A stretch of 64,000 bases of DNA from Smallanthus sonchifolius (GCA_023525975.1 CM042044.1:8418501-8482500), one strand, 5' to 3'. Shown: positions 1-11,463, counted from the stretch's first letter. A program made the numbers and translations. Notes: a model not told the origin generated them from the sequence alone.

Positions 1-1
1 T

Positions 2-1221
2 AGACTTGACATTATTCACCAGTGTCATGATTCTTCTTTGGGTGGTCATTCTGGCTTTCATGCCACTTTACAAAGACTTAAGAGTATGTTCTATTGGAAA
101 GGCCAAAACAAAACTGTTAAAGAAGTGGTGAGACAATGTCATGTTTGTCAGCAGGCCAAGTATGAAACTGTAGCTTCTCCTGGACTGATCCAGCCCTTAC
201 CTATTCCTACTTGTGTTTTCTCTGATATTAGTATGGATTTTATTATTGGATTGCCTAAATCCAAGGGTAAAAATGTGATCTTTGTGGTAGTGGATAGATT
301 GACTAAGTATGCTCATTTTATGGTGCTTACTCAGCATGTTACTGCTGCTGATGTAGCTCAGGTTTTCATTGATAATGTGTATAAATTACATGGTTGGCCA
401 TCCACTATTGTCTCTGACTGGGACTCTATTTTTCTCAGTAATTTTTGGCAAGAATTTACTAGGCTGCAGGGAATCTCATTGGCTATGTCAACTGCTTACC
501 ACCCACAAACTGATGGGCAAACTGAAGTGGTTAACATGTGTTTAGAAACTTACCTCAGGTGTATGGTCCTGCACTATGCTACTTCATGGGTCAATTGGTT
601 ATCCTTGGCCGAATGGTGGTATAATACTAACTATCATTCTTCTCTCAAATCAACTCTCTTTCAAGCTTTATATGGGTTTCCACCTCCTATTCATGTGCCT
701 TATGTACATAGAGACACTAATGTGGAAGCTTTAGATGGTGAGATGTGTTCTAAAGAAGAAGCTATTACTATTCTCAGGCAAACCTTACATCTGGCCCAAA
801 ATAGGTTGAGGCAGCAGGCCAATAAACATCGTTCTGATAGAGTTTTCAAGGAAGGTTCATGGGTTTATCTTAAGCTGCGGCCTTACATTCAGTCTTCTTT
901 GCGCATGGTGGGTTATAACAAATTTTCTCCAAGGTATTATGGGCCTTATTTGGTGGTTCAAAGGATTAGTGAAGTTGCTTATAAGCTAGACTTGCCTTCT
1001 GATGCCAGTTGCATCCGGTATTTCATGTATCCTTGTTGAAGCAGGCAGGCACAAGGGCCCCAGCTTCTATTACACCTATTCCTAAAACTCCTCGATTCAC
1101 TTTACAACCTGCTAAAGTCTTGGATCAACGTTTTATCAGACAAGGCAGGAAAGGAGTTGCACAAGTGTTAGTTCAATGGATGGGTCAATCAGTTCTGAAA
1201 GCTACATGGGAAAACAGATAA
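2..1221 (+). pseudogene. Ty3/gypsy integrase plus chromodomain, frameshifted, 5' truncated by window
   Basis: The reading frame is open from base 2. It begins with the HHCC zinc-binding part (two His, then CHVCQQAK), followed by the integrase catalytic core: first Asp in SMDFIIGLP, second in VSDWD, Glu in YHPQTDGQTE. The core normally reads SDRD; here the Arg is Trp. The frame ends at a stop at 1037-1039. The chromodomain-like tail (HPVFHVSLLKQ to ATWENR, about 1009-1221) lies in another frame, so a small indel near 1010-1025 separates them. The protein would insert retrotransposon cDNA into host chromatin. The frameshift and the altered core motif suggest a dead copy. The upstream domains (reverse transcriptase, RNase H) are outside the window. 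Confidence 0.88.
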
Positions 1222-1318
1222 GAGTTTTTACTTCGTTTTCCTGATTTTACTTTGTAAATTGTGTTGTTTGTTGTTGTTATATCCTTGTGGTCAAGGATTC
1301 TTAATAAGGGTGGGGTAT

Positions 1319-1596
1319 TGATATGTAACGAGTTGAGGGTTCATTTTGTAATTCTGTCAAAGTTGAGAGACTTGTTTTGTCAATACTTGTAACTGTAACT
1401 TTGAGGTCGTTATATTAAGTTAGAAGCAATCAAATTGGTTAGCTTGATTTTGGGTATTCTCTCTCTAAAGTGTCTTTCTTAAAATTGAGCCTATCAAATT
1501 GATCTTCGGGTACTTCTGCATTCAATTTCTCTGATCATCCATCTTTATTTCTAAATCTTTTAGTTTCACGTTCTACAGAATTGTAACATTGTATCA
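1319..1596 (+). repeat. 3' LTR of the 5'-edge Ty3/gypsy element
   Basis: The LTR begins TGATATGTAAC directly after the purine-rich tract and ends ATTGTATCA, so the termini form the inverted repeat TGATA/TATCA. At 278 bp it is short. The next gene start is about 210 bp downstream, so the LTR could supply upstream regulatory sequence to the PWWP locus (inference). The right border is set only by the TATCA terminus, because the 5' target duplication is not in the window. Confidence 0.7.
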
Positions 1597-1808
1597 TATA
1601 CCTGTTTTCTTTCGAGTTATCGATGTTTTTCGTCTCTGATTACGTGAAATATTGAAGCTTTTTGATATTGATATACGACTAGGGTTTATATCGCGAAAGA
1701 CTAATGTTTTTATATGTGATTTTTGTTCAGCTGTGAAGACGACGCTAATTGTGAAATTGAAATAGGTTTAGGGTTAGGAAGTGTTTGATTTTGTTTAATG
1801 GTGTTCAT

Positions 1809-4800
1809 ATGGAAACCCTAGAAACCTCAGAAACCCTAATTAAGGGTTTAGTGGCATCTAAACCAGATGAAAATGGGAATCAATTTGGGGGAAAGTTTTC
1901 GCACTCATTTGATTTGGGGAAAGTGAAATGTGCTGAGTCTGCATTTGCACCACTTGCAGAAAGTCGTTGCATTGACTCTTATAAAGTCAAGGGTGTTGAC
2001 CGGGTTGAATCAAGTAGCCATGGAGATGGTTCTATAAAAGGTATTTCACTTTTTGTTGAATTAACGGGTGGAGTAATGGCGAATAAACCTGATGGGGAAA
2101 GCATACGCGATGTTAAAAGTTGTTTATTGTACGAAAATCAAGTTAAGGTTGATGTTGGTCAACAGGAATCTGAGGTCAATGTTGGGGATCTCGTGTGGGT
2201 TATAATCAGGAAGAAAATTGTGGTGGCCCGGAACCGTTTGTGATGCTGCCAATGCACCAAAAGAAGCTGCAAACGGGCCCGCAAGAGAAGATGATATTTT
2301 GGTTAGATGTTTCGGTAATGGGAGTTTTGTTTGGTGCTCCTCTTATGAAGTGAAGCCATTTGTCGGGTATTTTGACTCTTTACCTAATCAAAGCACAGCC
2401 AAAAAATTTCTTAATGCGTTAGATATAGCTATAACTGAGCTTGGTCACCGTGTGAAAACAGAGTTCACTTGTTCATGTTTGTGTTCATCTATGGTGAAAA
2501 TGGACAAAGCGGGTCATTTAGATGATCTTTCAGTGGCCTGGTTTGAACCTGCAATGTTTCTTGATTACATAAAAGATCTTGGAAAAGGTAGTTCAATGCC
2601 TGACAGGATTGACTATGTTGTGAAGCAGAGTTGTTTATCTGCTTTTTATCGGTCATTAGGGCATCTTCAAATTCCGATGAATCAACTCCAGCCCGAAAAC
2701 GGGACTCCATCAAAGATAAAGACCAAAGAGGAAAACGGGTATTTCGGTCATGATACTAATGGTCAAAGTCAACTTGTGAAGAAGCCACGGAAGAAGTGGT
2801 CTAGAAAGATTATAGGGGTACAAGCAAGTCTATGTTCAACTGAGGTGCTATCACAGCTTCAATTTGCAGGTCAAGATTGTCTTTTTCAATGTGAAAGTAA
2901 GAATTTTGATTCTGTACAACGGTTTATATCCGGGTTCAGGAAATGGGCGTTTAATGATTTCTCAAGTGAAATCCCTGTTGAGGTGCTAAATCACCAAGTC
3001 TTGCAAGAAACTTTACCCAAGAAGGTGAGAAAGAAGGACAGACCCGTCATTTTACCAACATTAGGAAACGGTTTGAATCACGGTTCACTGATTTTCGATT
3101 TCCATAATGTTGGGTCATTTAGTTTTGAAGCTCGATCAATGGCAAACACGAAAACAGAATGGCCAGCAAATCAAGGCACCATCTTTACTCCTATGCACAC
3201 CTGGAATGCTGACATCAGTACCCTCCCGAATGTGAACCACATGGAAGGATTGTATCAAGCTCCTCCTGTGTTTAACTTTACACATGAATTTAGGTCAATC
3301 CCACCATATTTTACAGGACATCATGGTGAACCGCAAGTGGGTCTTGTTCCAACCGGTTTCACCCGAGTGCCCAAGAAAAGAGGGAGAAAGAGGAAAAACA
3401 TAGACTTTCAGGCTAACCCTGGTTCAACCATAGACTGGCAGGCTAACCATGGTCCAACCATAGACTTGCAGGCTAACCCTGGTTCAACCCCACCATATTT
3501 TACAGGAAATCATGGTGAACCACAAGTGGGTCTTGTTCCAACCGGTTTGAGCCATGTGCCCAAGAAAAGGGGGAGAGAATGGAAAAATATAGACTTGATC
3601 GCTCACCCTGATTCAACCATGTACTTGCACGCTAACCCTGGTTCCGTGGACTTGCAGGTTAACCCTGGTTCAACCATGGACTTGCAGGCTAACCCTGGTT
3701 CAACCGTGGACTGGCAGGCTAACCCTGGTTCAACCATGGACTTGCAGGCTAACCATGGTTCAACCATAATCCCAAATATGTATGAAAATATAACCTGGCA
3801 GAAAAAACAGAAATGAGTTGTAAGAAGTAAAGAAGTCGGGGTACCATGTATCGATCTCAGTTATAACCAAGTGCAGCAGGATAATTTAGAACTTAAAGGT
3901 ACTGCCTTTTTATTAAAGTTTTCATCAGATTATCCTTTACCATCTATTCAAGATTTAAATTCAGTGTTTTCAAAGTTTGGTGAACTGATTGAATCTGAAA
4001 CCCAAGTATCAAACGAAAATCTAAGTGGTCAAGTTGTGTTTCTTGATTCTTCTAGTGCTGGAGGGGCATTTTGGGGATTACAAAATGATAAACCGTTCGG
4101 GCCTGTTCTTGTTAATTACAATTGCGGGTTCTGAATCTATGGTCCCGTTCAAGACTCCTATCAAGACTCCACCCGGGCCCAAACCAATGGATTCAAAAGC
4201 CATCATTGGTCCAACCATGTTACCCGATTTGAACACAAATTCAACTAAAGTTCAATTCATTAAAAGAAGTAAAACGATTGAAGAAATTCGACTACCGGCT
4301 AATGATAATCATCTCAGTTACAGTAAAGTTCATCGGGGTATTGAAGAAGCTACAGGTACAGCTCTTCTTTTAAAATTCTCCCCAAATTATCCATTACCGA
4401 GTTTTCAAGATTTAAATTTGATATTTTGTAAATACGGGAAGTTGAATGAATCCGAGACTCGGATATCGGGTCAAAATTTCACGGGTCAAGTTGTATTCTT
4501 GAACCCGTCTACTGCTGGAGACGCTATTCGTAGATTGGAAACAGACCAACCTTTCGGGCCAGCCCTTTTAAGTTATCGGGTTCATCATTTATACAATGTT
4601 CAATCTGCGGTTCAGACTAAAAGCCCGGTGAATGTTTCTTTATAGATGAAACCACCTCAAGATCTTGGGGTTCTAAGAAAAAATCTTGAAATGATGAATT
4701 TAATGTTGGAGAAATCTGGGGTTGGTTTGTCACCAGAGATGAGAGGGAGATTAGAGAGTGAAATTAAAGGGCTGATGAAGAAAGTGAGTGCTATGGATGG

Positions 4801-4825
4801 TTCTTCTTCGTCCTCTTGTCTATGA
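1809..4825 (+). pseudogene. PWWP-domain chromatin protein gene (PDP-like), decayed
   Basis: The first in-frame ATG is 1809. The PWWP domain spans about 2175-2360: GDLVWV, then WWPGTV, then ILVRCFGNGSFVW and VKPFV. This pattern and the following helical segment match the plant PWWP-domain proteins that resemble Arabidopsis PDP proteins, which bind methylated histones and act with PRC2 and FVE/MSI complexes. An AT-hook-like KKRGRKRK lies near 3373-3396. Two RRM-like C-terminal modules follow (about 3880-4125 and 4350-4590), then the family's terminal helix (LESEIKGLMKK). Breaks: a 1-nt shift between 2205 and 2220, TGA at 3814-3816, a frameshift near 4125, and TAG at 4643-4645 with the frame continuing to TGA at 4823-4825. 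Four lesions argue for a pseudogene; sequencing errors or unrecognised introns are less likely alternatives. Confidence 0.8.
3400..3766 (+). repeat. 30-bp in-frame tandem repeat in the PWWP pseudogene
   Basis: The unit encodes roughly QANPGSTMDL and recurs in two clusters (3409-3490 and 3625-3766) with drift. Between and around them a longer segment is duplicated: PPYFTG..HGEPQVGLVPTG..VPKKRGR appears at about 3300-3390 and again at 3488-3580. The expansion is in frame, so it probably arose while the protein was still under selection or very recently. Confidence 0.8.
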
Positions 4826-6694
4826 TTGGTGAATGGTGGTAATCTTTTGTTAGGTTTTTTTTTCTTTTGTATTTTGGTTGGTGGGCTAAAAATAAAGATG
4901 TTAAACTGTGGGGGGCCCTTTATAAATCTGTGGTTTAATCTCTCTTTGTGATTGTTTTGTATTGCATTGAGAGAGCATGAGTGTGTTCAAGGGGATTATG
5001 TTAAATATATGTCTTGTGCTTCCACAATATGATTGTGGGAGTCATGATGAATCCAGAAGGTTTTTTTCATGATTCTGGGAAATGATTTTGTTTTTTACTT
5101 TTTGTTTCTAGGAGTTAGGTATTTATAGTTGACAATTTATCGACCTGTTAATACGGCATGATTTGATACGAAGTTTTTTTTTTATACACGAAGTTAAACA
5201 TGTTAGTGTTTGGTGTAAATGGGTTCCGGTCATAAACAGGTTAACATATTAATGACATGATTTCAAAACGTGCTTACAAGGGCTTAACCCGCTTAACTTA
5301 TTTTGCTAAATATGATATTTGGTTGACAAAACAAAACGATGTAATTTTATAGTTTTAAAAATAATTGAATATATATTGTAATATTTAGTGGCTTTTACTT
5401 TATCGTAGTAATTATGTCTTGTTACTTAATCATGTATTGCGTATCATGTCAATAATCATGTTAAACGTGTGATGTCATTCATGTTATTGAAATACTTGTA
5501 TTTAATCAAGTTAAATGTGGTGTGTCGTGTCCTCGTGTTGTTGAACTGGTTATATTTAATTGTGTTAAATATGCCGTACCATGTAACCTGCTTATTAAAC
5601 ATACCCGTGTTTGAGTTCAATAGTCGTGTTAAAGGTGCCTTGTTGAACACAACCCATTTAACACAATACGACACGTTTTACCAGTTTTAGTTAAGGGTGT
5701 AAACGAGTCGAGTCACTGTTAAGTTGTTTGAGATATGCTTGTTACTTTAACTCCAAAATCTGATTCTTTTGACATAATTTGATTCCATCATAAGTTTCTC
5801 AATTTGTACATGTGTGGTACTGCTAATCCCAGACATATACCCGCCTGAACCTGGTAATCCCAGACATATACCCGTCTAGTACTTGATTACTTGTTATCCA
5901 TCAGGTATACATGTTAATTTATTAAAAGAAATACCCGTTGAGATTCTCAAATACATTTCTTACTATTAATTTTTTTTATAGTTTTATTAACCTAAGGAAT
6001 TGAAAACATAAAACCAAAAAGGAGATTAGTAGATTACTATATTTTATATAATTTTACTACCAACAAAAATGTTTATGAGTGTGATCGAGTAAATAGGTAA
6101 GTATATTTCAAGTATCAGGGACGGATATCACCTAATACCATACAAGTCTATACCGGTGAAATTTTTTTAAAACTAATCTCATACCCGAATATACGGGTTC
6201 ATTTGACATCCAACATGGTCACAGTTGCTGAAGAAATCCTTAAAGTATACTGAGTTGGTGTCCGTTTGACCACTGCCTTTTGTTACTCACTGTACCCTAT
6301 TATTTACAAGTAAGGACACCTTAAAACGGTCCTGGTCCGGTTTTCTTAGAGTTGTACCAGTTTTGGATCGAACCGGGTCAAAAGGCGGCATACCCTTATA
6401 AATGATTAAAATAATAATACATAATGCCTTACAAATTTTTCATTATTCTATAGCGCGAACGGATCATAAGAAGAACAAAGATTAGAAAAACTTAGCCAGT
6501 AACTTAGAAACTTGCCCACATAATATCCTGCATAAATCCAGAAGATAAAATGGGGTAAAAGTTACAAATATTATTAATAACATAATTTGTTCCAGCTAAT
6601 CCTAATTCAAAATCTTTAATAAAAATAAGATCAAGCAAACAATGTTTTGATTCCATCCTAAATCTTGCCAATTAAGAAATACAAAACAACACCA
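4826..6694. other. Intergenic, no gene seen
   Basis: AT-rich sequence holding the 3' flanks of the PWWP pseudogene and of the convergent bL12m gene. At 5822-5878 a short segment containing TAATCCCAGACATATACCCG is present twice in tandem. Bases 5450-5680 have degenerate repeats around TGTTAAA that give open frames on both strands but no recognisable protein. Confidence 0.6.
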
Positions 6695-7276
6695 TCACTC
6701 CATCACAGCACCACCACCAGCAGCCTTAATCTTCTCTATGATCTCGTTCGCCTCTTCTTTAGTGACCCCTTGTTTTACTACAACAGGAACTTTCTCCACC
6801 ATATCTTTAGCTTCCTTTAATCCAAGATTAGTGAAAGCACGCACCTCTTTAATCACCTTAATTTTAGCAGCTGCATCAAACTTCTCCAACTTAATATCAA
6901 ACACTGTTTTCTCAACTTTTTCCTCAGTCTTGGCAGACCCGGCCCCGGGTCCACCTTGGGCACTCAAGTCAACCCCTTCAACCGAAACTGACTGCATCTT
7001 AGGGTGCCTTAATCTCTCTCTAAGAGTGGGACCGATTTGCATACGTTCTTCAGTGGGTAGGGCTGCAATTTTTTCAGCTAGTTGAATGATTTTATCAGAA
7101 GGTGGTGGTCTCGGGCCATATGGATCATAAAATGGGGGCAATTTGTATTTTTTGGGCTTGGCTTTGGGATCCGCAGGGACAAAATCAGGTTGAAAAGAAC
7201 GAGATTGCAGGGGCCCAGTTATGTCACGGTGAGTGGCCCGGATGCGGATGGATCTAAGGAGTGTTAAAGATTTCAT
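6695..7276 (-). CDS. Mitochondrial large-subunit ribosomal protein bL12 (L7/L12)
   Basis: This 193-residue protein starts at the ATG at 7276; the frame is open 13 codons further upstream, but without an ATG. The N-terminus MKSLTLLRSIRIRATHR is rich in Arg and Ser and lacks acidic residues at first, as expected for a mitochondrial presequence. A short bL12 N-terminal dimerisation segment (about residues 50-85, DKIIQLAEKIAALPTEE) and an Ala/Gly hinge (SAQGGPGAGSAK) follow. The C-terminal factor-binding domain spans about residues 120-190 (KTVFDIKLEKFDAAAKIKVIK, then NLGLKEAKDMVEKVP). bL12 forms the ribosomal stalk that recruits translation factors. The presequence and the length favour the mitochondrial rather than the plastid form. 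The reading frame is intact. The 5' leader contains a short uORF and an inferred intron. Confidence 0.93.
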   Translation of the reverse strand: MKSLTLLRSIRIRATHRDITGPLQSRSFQPDFVPADPKAKPKKYKLPPFYDPYGPRPPPSDKIIQLAEKIAALPTEERMQIGPTLRERLRHPKMQSVSVEGVDLSAQGGPGAGSAKTEEKVEKTVFDIKLEKFDAAAKIKVIKEVRAFTNLGLKEAKDMVEKVPVVVKQGVTKEEANEIIEKIKAAGGGAVME

Positions 7277-7339
7277 GGTTGTGGTTGGTTTTAGTGTGAA
7301 AGAAGATTCAAGCAATGCAGTGGTTTTGAATGCAAATGT

Positions 7340-7372
7340 TTATATTGAAATGCATGACACTGGTCTCAACAT
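7340..7372 (-). promoter_or_regulatory. Ten-codon upstream ORF in the bL12m leader
   Basis: On the minus strand an ATG at 7372 opens a frame (MLRPVSCISI) that stops at 7340-7342, 63 bp upstream of the bL12m ATG. It lies just downstream of the inferred splice acceptor at 7381-7383, so it would be in the mature mRNA. Such short uORFs often lower translation; a role here is inference. Confidence 0.5.
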
Positions 7373-7380
7373 TCTAACAC

Positions 7381-8455
7381 CTGAAAAAAGACAAAATTCC
7401 AAAAATATTTTATCTGGAATCAATCTGGAATCTGGAGCAACAAGCAAACAGAACACCTTTTTGAGAAATTTAGCACTTTTAAGTTCAAATTTGCATATTG
7501 TGCACACAATCATTCCTTATTTTGTCACCTAACAAGACATGAAACCAATCGATTGAGCGACAAATGAGAAATTACATCGCACATATGTAATGCATCTCAA
7601 ACAGCACCACAAAACAAAAATGAATCAGCACCATATTTTATGCCTATACATATCAAAAATGACATTGACAAACAGTCAAATTGACACACCAACTTGTGAC
7701 AACATATGGAAAGAAAAGCAAATTTACTTACACATAGTTTATGTAGAGGTCTTAAAACTCACATATGATAACATCTTGGTTTTAAAAAAGCGAGAAGAGC
7801 ATCGAGTCGAGGCAACAGGGTCCAAAACCAAGGCGCAAAGCACAAAAGCGCACCGCTTTTCGTACACGAGGTGCAATTTATTATATAAAATTTAATATAC
7901 TTCTCATAGGTTTTTAGCATCATTTACTCAAAATTTAGACACAAATAAGCTCTATGCGTACAATCCAAAATGCCTGTTGTACGACATCTTGAATCAGCTG
8001 AATCACAAATCCAGCCGGGCCCCTTACAAAAAAACGCGCCTTTTGCTAATTTGTCACCTTGCGTCAAGGCGCGCCTGAAGCGCTTTAGCTTTTACACCAA
8101 GGATAACATTACCATATGTTAATCTAGCTTTCCCTAGCAAGTATATTGTTTTCATTCACATACTCAATTAACTAACCCCAAATTTTATTGAGCATAATAG
8201 GAGACATTTCATCGAACACATGGAGTGCATCGCTCAAATAATGCCAGAAATCACAAAAGGGTTACTTCCATATCACAGATTTCACACTTACGTCTACATA
8301 AGTACATAACAAAGGCATAAAGATATCAGAAAACAAAAACTTTATCAACAATAAAATTGACACACCAACTTGAAACAAAATACATCGTTAAAAAAATAAA
8401 AAAAAAGAAATAAAACAGTTAAAGGCGTAGAAAAGGATTGAATGATTCGACAAAC
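7381..8455 (-). other. Inferred 5'UTR intron of bL12m
   Basis: On the minus strand a strong acceptor (TTTTTTCAG then GTGTTAG) sits at 7381, and a donor (CAGG then GTTTGT) at 8455. The sequence upstream of the donor (about 8456-8560) is CT-rich leader-like DNA. The intron is not proven; RNA reads would decide it. It contains a MITE. Confidence 0.5.
7775..8101. mobile_element. hAT-like MITE inside the bL12m 5'UTR intron
   Basis: The ends are inverted: CTTGGTTTTAAAA on the left, and TTTTACACCAAG on the right (reverse complement CTTGGTGTAAAA). It is flanked by an 8-bp direct repeat GATAACAT (7767-7774 and 8102-8109), the target-duplication size of hAT elements. The body is rich in GCGC motifs (AAGGCGC, GGCGCGCC) and has no coding frame. 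It is non-autonomous. Confidence 0.68.
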
Positions 8456-10021
8456 CCTGATTAGATGAAGCTTGAAGCTCTGTTGAATCGAGAACATTAA
8501 AGTTAATTGAAGCTTGAAGGAGAGTCGCCGCCTGTGAAATCAGAAGGAGAGATCGGCTTTTTGAAAAATCAATGTATTTGCCAATTTTGGTCTTAATTGT
8601 ACTTTGGCCCTTATAGTTTGTCTAATGACAATTTAGGACCTTCATGTTTTTGAGAGAGATCAAATTAGAAATCATATAGTAAAAAATGGGTTTCATGGCT
8701 TTATGATGAAGTTGCAAAGCCCAACAAACTTACGTGCTTTAGGAAAATACTTTGAGCCACATTTACCGGTGACGCCTTGTAGTTACTTTTAGATAATGAT
8801 GGTAATAATAATAAGTAATAATCCGATAATATAAAATATCTTTTTTTTAACACAATTATTATGTTTGATAATTGAATTGCAAAAATGAAGCTTCTTTGAG
8901 TTTGTTATCTTATTTTTATCCAGAAAAAAAGATAAATTAATAAACCTCATTTTGTCCTAATAAAACAATTACGGTTACTATTTCATTTTTATCAAACAGT
9001 AAAGAACATTCCATCCAACTTAACAACAATTAGACTAAGGGTTCAATGACAAATTACAAAATGATCTTAAGTATGTTATCTAATCTATCTATACTAATAA
9101 ATAAAAATCTGAGGGTACACGTGTCACTTTTTTGGCAGCTATCTTTCCTATTAAATAATGATATACAAAGCAATGAATTTTTTCGCTTCTCTCTTCTATT
9201 AAATAATAATTACATTAAGAAACAAAACAAGTTTAATCATCCACGGTTATTATATAATTAAATAAACGAATTTAAAATAAAATTAATCATGGATAGTTAG
9301 AATACCTGACGTTACTTATCATTTCTGAAAAAATAAATTTGTATTATAGATAGTTATTGTATTATCATACTGTTTTTACATTTTAATCAACTCCACTATT
9401 TTATACAACTACATTAATTATTCGTTTCAATTTTTATCCACGGATTTTTTTATTTCAAAAGTTTGTTTATCATCAATTAAATTATTCAATCATATTTTTA
9501 TGAATTCTAGAAACCGAAAACGATTTTATAGCCAGGTAGGATCCAATCAAAAAAACTTTCCATCATATATTTACATATTTAAGGATCTAATGTTTATTAT
9601 GATTTGTTGAATCCCATAATATTTTTTGTCATTTCATTATAGACGAAAATATTCATGTAAGATCATTCACAGTAGGTTATGCATATGTTTGTGAGTAAGT
9701 TCCCTATATTTGAAGGGGTGGTTTAAAATGGTTGTGAGTGGAAAAGAGAAAATATATAAATTTTCTATTATTTAGGGAAACACTGTTCATGTATAAAATT
9801 TTTAATATTTTTTGAAAGTGGTTATGAGTGGAGGAGAGAGAAAGGTAATGATAAAAATATAAAAATTATTATTTAATTAAAAATGAGAGACAAAAGGTAA
9901 TGATTTTAGTGTAATTATAGAGATGGAGATAGGGAAGCTACCGTGAATGCTCTAATTATTTTCTGTTATTCATATTTCGATTTAAATAAATGAAGCAGCT
10001 TAGAAAAATGAAGAACAAGCC

Positions 10022-10100
10022 CTGCGCGCGGGGGGTTGGGGTATGGGCTCTTACCAGCGCCACCTACGTGTGAGTGCGATACGCGAACCAACTGCGCTAA
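10022..10100 (-). mobile_element. tRNA-derived SINE-like fragment
   Basis: On the minus strand TTAGCGCAGTTGG resembles an RNA polymerase III A box, and GGTAAGAGCCC about 32 nt later resembles a degenerate B box. This spacing fits a tRNA-derived promoter. It is not a tRNA gene because the arms do not pair. No clear tail or target duplication was seen. Confidence 0.4.
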
Positions 10101-10104
10101 CACT

Positions 10105-10330
10105 CAGGGCTGTTTGATAGTCTGTTAATGTCATTAAGAGGCTACCACTTAATGGTTCAAAGCCTTTTAATGGTTAAGAGGTATGAGCAATGTAATTTGT
10201 GAGAACTTATCATTAATATGTTACCACTTAACCGTTTAGACTTAAGGTTACCTTTTAATCACTAAATGCTTTGAAACATTAAGATGTAGCCTCTTAATGA
10301 CCATTAAGAGGCTACCACTTTTCCTCTCAA
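10105..10330 (+). mobile_element. MITE end and internal repeats (GGGCTGTTTG family)
   Basis: The segment starts CAGGGCTGTTTGATAG and carries repeated forms of CCTCTTAATGG and CATTAAGAGGCTACCACTT in both orientations. The same family is seen at 15518-15653 and as a short end at 19174-19193. The opposite terminus was not found, so the right border is approximate. Confidence 0.5.
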
Positions 10331-11293
10331 TCAATTTCATATATATACACATACATACATAGATAAAAGTTTTATGTGGCAACATCTCATTGGTTGGGTT
10401 TACTGTTTATCGTCATCCATTTTTAAAAATCTTCACACCAAACCCGCCAGGTTAGTCGAAACGATCGGCCGACCAAATGAGAAATAACGGTTAAGGTTTT
10501 ACGGCTTAAATCAAGCCACAAACTGAAGTTGAAACTGTAGATCTTCAATTATTGCAAAAATAAAATTAAGCTAAAATATTAGACGTTCATTTTTTTTAAT
10601 AATAATAATACTCAAATATAATCAATGGTTAAAACAATTTGGATTAAATTACGCTCTCTAAAATAGTTTTGGTGATACCCGACGCTTTATACGGGCAACC
10701 ACCGGTTCTTTAATAAAACAAAACTCTATGATATCTTTCATATCTAATAATTCATCGTAAAACTCTCAATCAAACTCGTCCTTTAACAACTATGATCTTT
10801 TGTCTTTATTCATGATTAAAGAATGCAATTGTTTTAGGGAGCTATTATTTATACATTCATCCATCCACCCTTTTTCACACCACCCTCACATCAAATCATT
10901 CAAATCAAGCCACATCAAATTTATTCATATTTTTTTTATTATTTATTTATTTACTTTGTATTTTTATTTATTTACTTTTTTTAACTTAAATTAAATTTAT
11001 ATCATTAGTTAAATTAATAAAAACATAAAAAAATCAACTTATAAAATTATGTAAATTGTAAAGTTACTTTTATATTTTTATTCAAGTTTCGCCACTAACT
11101 CAACCTAAACCCGTCGGTTATAAAAAAAAATTGTAACTAAAATAAAAAAGAAATAAATAAAATTATGTTAGGTATATACATTGATAAGTACATTATTATG
11201 TGAGACAACTCGTTTTATAGTAGAATTCATTGATAATAATTGAGTGGCTTTACTAGTTTTACGTGACGATCTAGTTTCATCGTTATGTGTGTA

Positions 11294-11380
11294 AATAATT
11301 TGAAACGACACAAGATTCCGTCAATAATTTGAAACGATACAAGATTCCGTCAATTATTTGATACGACATAAGATTCTGCC
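11294..11380 (+). repeat. Three 29-bp direct repeats just upstream of a TATA box
   Basis: Units at 11294-11322, 11323-11351 and 11352-11380 share the core AATTTGAAACGACACAAGAT and end TTCCGTC or TTCTGCC. The first two differ at one base; the third has drifted more. The array stops 8 bp before the TATA box of the FAR1/MULE gene, so it may be a promoter module. Confidence 0.75.
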
Positions 11381-11388
11381 AAAACATA

Positions 11389-11398
11389 CTATATAAAC
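11389..11398 (+). promoter_or_regulatory. TATA box of the FAR1/MULE-OTU gene
   Basis: CTATATAAAC lies about 66-75 bp upstream of the ATG at 11464, which leaves a leader of about 35-40 nt if transcription begins 30 nt downstream. Confidence 0.6.
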
Positions 11399-11463
11399 AA
11401 CTAAATATTTCACTTATTCATTCAATCTGAATTCTCTCTGAATCTGATAAAAACGAGTTAAGT

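Larger units (their letters stand above)
1..1596 (+). mobile_element. Right end of a Ty3/gypsy (chromovirus-like) LTR retrotransposon
   Basis: The window opens inside an LTR retrotransposon. In order it shows the end of pol (zinc-binding integrase N-terminus, integrase core, chromodomain-like tail), a purine-rich tract (about 1307-1317, AAGGGTGGGG) and a 3' LTR. Integrase downstream of the rest of pol and a C-terminal chromodomain are marks of plant chromoviruses. The 5' part and the 5' target duplication lie outside the window. A frameshift near 1009-1039 makes this copy defective. Confidence 0.9.
8561..11293. other. Intergenic with transposon remnants, no gene seen
   Basis: Very AT-rich. 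At 9088 a Helitron-like 5' terminus begins TCTATACTAATAAATAAAAA and continues to GTACACGTGTCA, but I found no matching 3' hairpin plus CTRR end, so no element is called. A short open frame (9046-9261) is low-complexity. A SINE-like segment and a MITE end (10022-10330) are listed separately. Bases 10800-11180 are nearly all A and T. Confidence 0.5.

Noticed and set aside
2218..4645. Three separate small genes in the PWWP region
   Set aside because: The pieces align in order with one PWWP family protein and are separated only by stops or 1-nt shifts.
6738..7532. Plus-strand frames over and beside bL12m
   Set aside because: Opposite-strand shadows; the minus-strand product is a clear ribosomal protein.
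9088..10060. Complete Helitron
   Set aside because: The 5' end is convincing but no 3' hairpin with CTRR was found; the GC-rich segment at 10030 belongs to the SINE-like sequence.
10022..10110. tRNA gene
   Set aside because: A- and B-box-like motifs but unpaired arms.
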